Shown in pieces: positions 5,177-9,060 of a DNA stretch of 9,060 nucleotides. This DNA is from Candidatus Altarchaeales archaeon (GTDB lineage Archaea > Altiarchaeota > Altiarchaeia > IMC4 > QMZM01), in contig QMZM01000040.1 of NCBI GenBank assembly GCA_003663175.1, positions 1 to 9,060 on the forward strand, read 5' to 3'. Every line of letters begins with the position of its first letter. The stretch's first letter is position 1. Under the pieces are notes generated by a model. The model was not told the DNA's origin, searched no databases, and worked only from the letters and a program-made list of their open reading frames with translations. Made by a program: the position numbers and the translations under genes.

Positions 5177-6261
5177 AAAAACAGGCAAAAATTGGTTGGA
5201 GTTTATGGGGGAGTGCGGAAAAGGTAAGAGAAAGGCTGATGATTGAAGAAAGGGATAAAATGATCGATGTCGTGGAGGAGAAGACAAGGGAGAATTATAA
5301 ATTAAAGGATGTCTATAAAAATATAAAGGGCGTATATGAGAGAATTTTAAATGAGATGGGACAACTTATCATTGGACAAGAAGATGTAATTGAGCAGATT
5401 CTAATTGCAATATTCACGAAGAATCACGCCCTACTTGAGGGCTATCCCGGTCTCGGAAAAACATTAATGATAAGCACATTGGCAAATGTAATAGATCTAA
5501 AATTCAAGAGAATTCAATGTACGCCAGACCTGATGCCATCCGATATTACGGGAACCTATGTTGTTGAGGAGAGAGATGGTAGGAAGGTATTTAAATTTGA
5601 AAGGGGGCCGGTGTTCACGAACATACTGCTGGCAGATGAAATAAATAGAGCGACGCCGAAGACACAATCCGCATTATTGGAGGCTATGCAAGAGAGACAG
5701 GTTTCGGTTGGCACATCCACATTTCCATTGGATGAGCCATTCTTCGTTTTAGCAACTCAGAATCCCATAGAGATGGAGGGTACATATCCATTGCCAGAAG
5801 CACAGCTAGATAGATTCCTATTAAAGATAATTGTTGATTATCCAAGGATAGAGGATGAGGAGAGGATAATTGATATCTACACATCTGAAGAGATACCAAA
5901 GACAAGGAAATTATTAAACAGGGAGAAATTAATAGCGATACAAAAATTGACAAGAATGGTTCCAATCTCAAAGGAGGTTAGAAGATACGCATTAGATATC
6001 GTAACAAAGACTAGACCGATTCATGATGGTGTTGCTAAAAAATACCTTGACTATGGAGCATCTCCAAGGGCGGCGATAGGGCTTGTTCTGGCAGCAAAGG
6101 CTCATGCATTGATAAATGGAAGAAATTTCGTCAGTAAAAAGGATATAAGGGAGATGGCATTTCCCGTCTTGAGACACAGACTGATCCTAAACTTTGAATC
6201 TGAACGCAAGGGGATAACACCAGATCAGGTGATTTCTGAGGTCATGGATGAGGTGGAGTAA
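5173..6261 (+). CDS. MoxR-family AAA+ ATPase
   Basis: The protein has 362 residues with every AAA+ element in place: Walker A EGYPGLGKT (89-97), Walker B ILLADEINRA (151-160) with the Asp-Glu pair at 155-156, sensor 1 ATQNP (194-198), the MoxR signature GTYPLPEAQLDRF (203-215) with the probable arginine finger at 214, and sensor 2 GASPRAA (295-301). It should therefore hydrolyse ATP, probably as a hexamer in the cytoplasm. MoxR proteins act as chaperones that remodel or activate partners, commonly with VWA-domain proteins, and the DUF58 gene follows with no gap. Compared with usual MoxR proteins of about 310-330 residues, it has a charged, helix-prone extension of roughly 45 residues before the core (IIGQEDVIEQ, 66-75). 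Met23 and Met30 are alternative starts, but the ATGA overlap with the upstream gene favours 5173. Confidence 0.96.
   Translation: MKKQAKIGWSLWGSAEKVRERLMIEERDKMIDVVEEKTRENYKLKDVYKNIKGVYERILNEMGQLIIGQEDVIEQILIAIFTKNHALLEGYPGLGKTLMISTLANVIDLKFKRIQCTPDLMPSDITGTYVVEERDGRKVFKFERGPVFTNILLADEINRATPKTQSALLEAMQERQVSVGTSTFPLDEPFFVLATQNPIEMEGTYPLPEAQLDRFLLKIIVDYPRIEDEERIIDIYTSEEIPKTRKLLNREKLIAIQKLTRMVPISKEVRRYALDIVTKTRPIHDGVAKKYLDYGASPRAAIGLVLAAKAHALINGRNFVSKKDIREMAFPVLRHRLILNFESERKGITPDQVISEVMDEVE
6250..6255 (+). promoter_or_regulatory. Ribosome binding site of the DUF58 gene
   Basis: GAGGTG, a strong match to the archaeal anti-Shine-Dalgarno complement, lies six bases before the ATG at 6262, inside the end of the moxR gene. 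It is the best ribosome site in the locus and suggests the DUF58 protein is made efficiently from the shared mRNA. Confidence 0.6.
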
Positions 6262-7137
6262 ATGGTAATTGATCCCTCCTTTATCGAACAACTAAAAAAA
6301 CTTAACATAACAACAAAGAGGAGGGTTGTGAATGTTTATATGGGTAGCAGACCATCCATAAGGCAGGGTAGAGGTATAGAGATCGCGGATTATAGAGAAT
6401 ACTACCCTGGAGATGATTTCAGGTCGATAGATTGGAGGGTATATGCAAGGACAGAAAGACTTTATATTAGGAGATTTGAGGAGGAAAAAGACCTAATCCT
6501 GCATCTACTCTTAGATTCGAGTGCCTCAATGGATTTTGCGGTCTCGGGGATTATGAGGAAATTTGATTATGCCGGTAGTATTGCCGCAGGTTTTGCGTAT
6601 TTAGCCTTGAATAAGAATGAAAAATTTGCGTTTGCATTATTCTCTGATAGGATAAGGGAGGTAATGCAGGCAAGGAAGAGCACATTTCACTTCTTCAAGT
6701 TGGTTGATTTGATAAATTCCTCTCCTCAGTCTGGGAAAACAAATCTGAAGAAGTGTGTTGACCAATATACAAATCTGATAAAGGCGAGGTCATTCATTAT
6801 TGTAATTTCGGACTTCATTGAGCCAATTGAGTCATTGGAGTATGGAATCTACAAGATTGCAAAATATTCGAAGGAGGCAATTCTTGTTCAAATACTTGAC
6901 CCGGGGGAGATAAATCTGCAATGGCGTGATGATATAAAATTCGAAGATATGGAGACCTCTGAGACAGAGAGAACATTCCTAAGTCCAGAATTTAAGAGAG
7001 AATACTCGGAGAAACTTGAGCAACACATATTTGAGATCAGGGAGATATGCAACGATACGGGGGTTGACTTCTTTTCTGTAACAACAAACATGCCATTATT
7101 TGATGCATTTGTTGAAATATTGCGACACAGAAGTTAG
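6262..7137 (+). CDS. DUF58 (VWA-like) protein, partner of the MoxR ATPase
   Basis: This 291-residue soluble protein has the DUF58 core: GRGIEIADYREYYPGDDFRS (36-55), then IDWRVYARTERLYIRRFEEE (56-75), the family signature of charged residues. A von Willebrand A-like fold follows, with a metal site DxSxS at DSSAS (85-89), a likely Thr contribution in GKTN (158-161) and the later Asp of VISDF (181-185). The metal-site residues look complete, so it may bind Mg2+ and a partner acidic residue, as VWA domains do. There is no membrane segment. Its ATG directly follows the moxR stop; moxR-DUF58 pairs are widely conserved in bacteria and archaea, and DUF58 is thought to act as the adaptor for MoxR. 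The length is normal for the family and the gene appears intact. The client is not established, but the coupled membrane gene upstream is the obvious candidate. Confidence 0.95.
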   Translation: MVIDPSFIEQLKKLNITTKRRVVNVYMGSRPSIRQGRGIEIADYREYYPGDDFRSIDWRVYARTERLYIRRFEEEKDLILHLLLDSSASMDFAVSGIMRKFDYAGSIAAGFAYLALNKNEKFAFALFSDRIREVMQARKSTFHFFKLVDLINSSPQSGKTNLKKCVDQYTNLIKARSFIIVISDFIEPIESLEYGIYKIAKYSKEAILVQILDPGEINLQWRDDIKFEDMETSETERTFLSPEFKREYSEKLEQHIFEIREICNDTGVDFFSVTTNMPLFDAFVEILRHRS

Positions 7138-7155
7138 TTGAGTATTCTACTGCGT

Positions 7156-7181
7156 AAAGAAACATATAAAGAAAAACATAT
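7156..7181 (+). repeat. Imperfect direct repeat upstream of the propeller-gene TATA box
   Basis: AAAGAAACATAT (7156-7167) is followed directly by AAAGAAAAACATAT (7168-7181). The second copy ends 13 bases before the TATA box at 7195. The position suits an activator or repressor site, although AT-rich sequence can produce such repeats by chance. Confidence 0.3.
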
Positions 7182-7194
7182 TTAGATTAAGAAG

Positions 7195-7203
7195 ATATAA
7201 ATA
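7195..7203 (+). promoter_or_regulatory. TATA box of the propeller gene
   Basis: ATATAAATA is centred about 41 bases before the ATG at 7240, so the predicted start is near 7225 with a leader of about 15 bases. It lies in the 102-bp gap after DUF58 and suggests the propeller gene can be transcribed on its own as well as by read-through. Confidence 0.42.
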
Positions 7204-7239
7204 CTATTGTTGAATTTGATTACTCAATAAAGCAATAAA

Positions 7240-8835
7240 ATGACATGTGGAATTAAGGATATGAAAATTCTATTCATAATTCTATTATGTCTCATTGTTG
7301 TTTTAGTAAGGAGGGTGGACTCCGAGACATATTATGAGATCAGGAAGAAATGGGAATTTATATCTCCGATGTTAATAGATAGCATATATATAAAAGATTT
7401 AAACTCAGATGACCTTAAGGAAATTCTAATTGTTGGAAAGAATCGAAATCCCCATCTCTCTGATGGACTCTATTTATTGGACTGGAATGGAAATCTTACC
7501 TGGAAGAAGGAAATTGATAACATTCTCGATGTGTACGTGTCAGATATAGACTATGATCAGGAATTTGAGATTATAGTGAGTTGTGGTAAAGTGAGGGGAT
7601 GTACACATTGGGGGAAGATATACATAATTAACTTGGATGGGGACACCATATTTGAATATCCAAAAATGGGGGCAGGATACAATATACCGCTGTTGGATAT
7701 AGTTACTATAGATCTTGATAATAACAATAGGGAAGAGATCATAGGGAGTGTGGGCAAAGGTGTTTATGCCATGGATGATATGTATGGTAAATTTATGTGG
7801 AAGTGGAATGCAGAGAAACACATAGATACTATAATAATCAAAGATGTTGAAGGTGATGGAATTCCAGATGTGGTTGCTATTGCTCCAAATGAGATATTTA
7901 TCATAGCATATAATGGAACTGAGAAGTGGTCATACATGGCTCCCAATGAAATTATAGATGTTGAGATTGGGAGCATTCATCAGATAGGTAAAAATGATAT
8001 CGTTATTGCATTGCCCTCAGAAATTCGTATCCTGGATGTGAGTGGCAATTTATGGCGCAGGATAGAAATAAACTCAACAATAAATTCAATACTAATTAAA
8101 GACATAAATGACGATTCTCATAATGAGATTGTGGTCGGAACCGAGAATGGCTTATATATATTTTACATGGATAAAAACGAAACAATTCTATACAGAACAC
8201 CTTCTCCGATTAATAAATTTATTGTCTCAAAACTCGAGAGCGGTGGGGAGAAATATGTCATATTTTCCATAGATGATGGGATTTATGCCATCAATTCTAT
8301 CGGTATTGCTAAATACATCTACTCTCCAAGCAAAATTGGATTGCAAGATGAGATTTGCGATTTGTATATAAATGACATCGACTCTAATGGCGTCAGCGAC
8401 ATCCTTATAATCTCCAGAAATAAGATATCTGTTATTGAGCCTGCATACATGGATATTGAAGAGATAAATGAGAAAAAGTCCAGGGCAAATCAATATTATA
8501 TGAGAGCATACTTCTACCTAAATCTCGAGGATTATGAGAATGCCATAAGATTTGCTAAAATGGCACTATCTCTCTATGAAGAGATAAATTATACCGAGGG
8601 TATGGAGAAGTGTAATGAATTGATTCGTAAGATAAATATCAAAACGGTCACGACAACTTCAACTACGACAACTTCAACTACGACATCTACGACAAAACCC
8701 GAAGAAGAGAAATACGAGAATAGTTTTATAGGAATGATAATTTTAATATTAATTGTCATATTTATCATTTATAAAGACTATAAACGAAAATCAAGGGAAG
8801 ATGAAAGGATAAGTTATAAATTTGGCGAGGGGTGA
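7240..8835 (+). CDS. Membrane-anchored surface protein: beta-propeller, TPR-like unit, Thr-rich stalk
   Basis: The protein has 531 residues. A signal sequence (hydrophobic about 10-23) is followed by about eight repeats of an Asp/Asn-rich strand pattern, such as IYIKDLNSDDLKEILIVG (49-66), VYVSDIDYDQEFEIIV (98-113), IIIKDVEGDGIPDVVAI (198-214), ILIKDINDDSHNEIVVG (284-300) and LYINDIDSNGVSDILII (375-391). These are FG-GAP/VCBS-type repeats that build a seven- or eight-bladed propeller and often bind calcium. A TPR-like helix pair follows (about 413-465, with YLNLEDYENAIRFAKMALSL), then a Thr/Ser linker (469-486) that is probably glycosylated. A membrane helix (about 496-511) and a basic cytoplasmic tail close it. 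It should sit on the cell surface and bind protein or sugar. An in-frame ATG at 7261 gives a shorter, cleaner signal peptide and is a real alternative start. It lies 102 bp after DUF58 and is followed closely by another secreted TPR-like gene. The exact family is not recognised. Confidence 0.9.
   Translation: MTCGIKDMKILFIILLCLIVVLVRRVDSETYYEIRKKWEFISPMLIDSIYIKDLNSDDLKEILIVGKNRNPHLSDGLYLLDWNGNLTWKKEIDNILDVYVSDIDYDQEFEIIVSCGKVRGCTHWGKIYIINLDGDTIFEYPKMGAGYNIPLLDIVTIDLDNNNREEIIGSVGKGVYAMDDMYGKFMWKWNAEKHIDTIIIKDVEGDGIPDVVAIAPNEIFIIAYNGTEKWSYMAPNEIIDVEIGSIHQIGKNDIVIALPSEIRILDVSGNLWRRIEINSTINSILIKDINDDSHNEIVVGTENGLYIFYMDKNETILYRTPSPINKFIVSKLESGGEKYVIFSIDDGIYAINSIGIAKYIYSPSKIGLQDEICDLYINDIDSNGVSDILIISRNKISVIEPAYMDIEEINEKKSRANQYYMRAYFYLNLEDYENAIRFAKMALSLYEEINYTEGMEKCNELIRKINIKTVTTTSTTTTSTTTSTTKPEEEKYENSFIGMIILILIVIFIIYKDYKRKSREDERISYKFGEG
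8650..8694 (+). repeat. In-frame tandem repeat coding the Thr-rich stalk
   Basis: Two perfect 15-base units (ACGACAACTTCAACT at 8650-8664 and 8665-8679) are followed by a partial ACGACA, then TCT and another ACGACA. Each unit encodes Thr-Thr-Thr-Ser-Thr. The unit length is a multiple of three, so copy-number changes would alter stalk length without breaking the frame. Confidence 0.85.
8827..8835 (+). promoter_or_regulatory. Ribosome binding site overlapping the propeller-gene stop
   Basis: GAGGGGTGA contains the stop codon TGA of the propeller gene and lies five bases before the ATG at 8841. It closely resembles GGAGGTGA and couples translation of the next gene to this one. Confidence 0.55.
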
Positions 8836-8840
8836 GAACG

Positions 8841-9060
8841 ATGAATAAAATAATTACAAAATTACTCCTGCTTTTAATTTTGGTCTCGGCCATTAATGCG
8901 GTTAAGGAAGTTGGCGCGGAATCGAGTCTTGCAGATATCTACTACAACAAAGCGGTCCAGTTATACAACATGGGCGATTGTATAAATGCGAGCATCAACA
9001 CAGAAACCGCACTGGAACTCTACTCTAAAGAGGATAACCAACAGGGAATCTCAAAGACCA
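8841..9060 (+). CDS. Secreted TPR-like protein (partial, cut by the window end)
   Basis: 73 codons are visible and the frame is open to the window edge. A clear signal peptide (MNKIITKLLLLLILVSAINA, cleavage probably near Ala20) is followed by helix-forming sequence of TPR type: YYNKAVQLYNMGDCINASIN, then TETALELYSKEDNQQGISK. This resembles the TPR-like unit of the preceding protein (YYMRAYFYLNLEDYENAIRF, then ALSLYEEINYTEGMEK): both have the Tyr-Tyr start, a short Asp turn followed by Asn-Ala, an Ala-Leu-x-Leu-Tyr helix and a Gly in the following turn, so the two are probably related. A strong ribosome site overlaps the previous stop and the gap is five bases, so they form one operon. Ala, Gly and Val codons here look somewhat richer in G/C than in the propeller gene. 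The C-terminal part is outside the window, so a stalk and anchor cannot be judged. Confidence 0.85.
   Translation, partial: MNKIITKLLLLLILVSAINAVKEVGAESSLADIYYNKAVQLYNMGDCINASINTETALELYSKEDNQQGISKT

Noticed and set aside
7138..7227. Inverted repeat TTGAGTA / TACTCAA around the propeller promoter
   Set aside because: Only 7 bp, 76 bases apart, in AT-rich DNA; could easily arise by chance.
8650..8694. CRISPR-like or mobile-element repeat
   Set aside because: The 15-base units are directly adjacent without spacers and are in frame within a coding region.

Overview
The window looks like a chromosomal segment of an AT-rich archaeon, probably a euryarchaeote; I cannot place it lower than that. 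The reasons are an (inactive) archaeal KaiC/RAD55-type RecA protein, a CBS-CBS-ParB-like fusion typical of archaea, AT-rich TATA-type promoter elements close to start codons (suggesting short-leader or leaderless mRNAs) beside occasional GGAGGTGA-type ribosome sites, and Asn-x-Ser/Thr-rich exported proteins with Thr-rich stalks and C-terminal membrane anchors.

Layout. (1) Bases 1-569 hold no convincing gene but do hold a G-run cluster, three adjacent hairpins and a GCGATCGC palindrome. (2) 570-2187, plus strand: a two-gene unit of a KaiC-like pseudo-ATPase (Walker A lysine and the usual Glu pair both lost) and a single-pass membrane protein with an exterior domain carrying six Cys and one EF-hand/dockerin-like loop. 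(3) 2226-3032, minus strand, convergent: a CBS-CBS-ParB-like protein, with the remnant of what looks like a PIN-domain (VapC-type) gene 18 bp upstream of it. (4) 3241-3552: a long non-coding stretch with a palindrome beside a TATA box, a second TATA box, and a compact structured segment that could be a small RNA. (5) 3553-9060, plus strand: a MoxR-type locus. In order it encodes an N-terminally anchored coiled-coil protein, a three-helix membrane protein with a Gly/Pro-rich exterior part, a MoxR AAA+ ATPase, a DUF58 (VWA-like) protein, a membrane-anchored beta-propeller plus TPR protein on a Thr-rich stalk, and the start of a secreted TPR-like protein cut by the window end.

How the parts may work together. 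MoxR ATPases usually act with a VWA-fold partner to remodel or activate other proteins. Here the ATPase and DUF58 protein are cytoplasmic. The coiled-coil and three-helix genes directly upstream, the second overlapping moxR by ATGA, and the propeller/TPR genes downstream all encode membrane or exported proteins. The simplest reading is a cytosolic MoxR/DUF58 module working on a cell-surface assembly. The family calls for MoxR, DUF58 and CBS/ParB are secure. The functional link to the surface proteins is inferred from gene order only.
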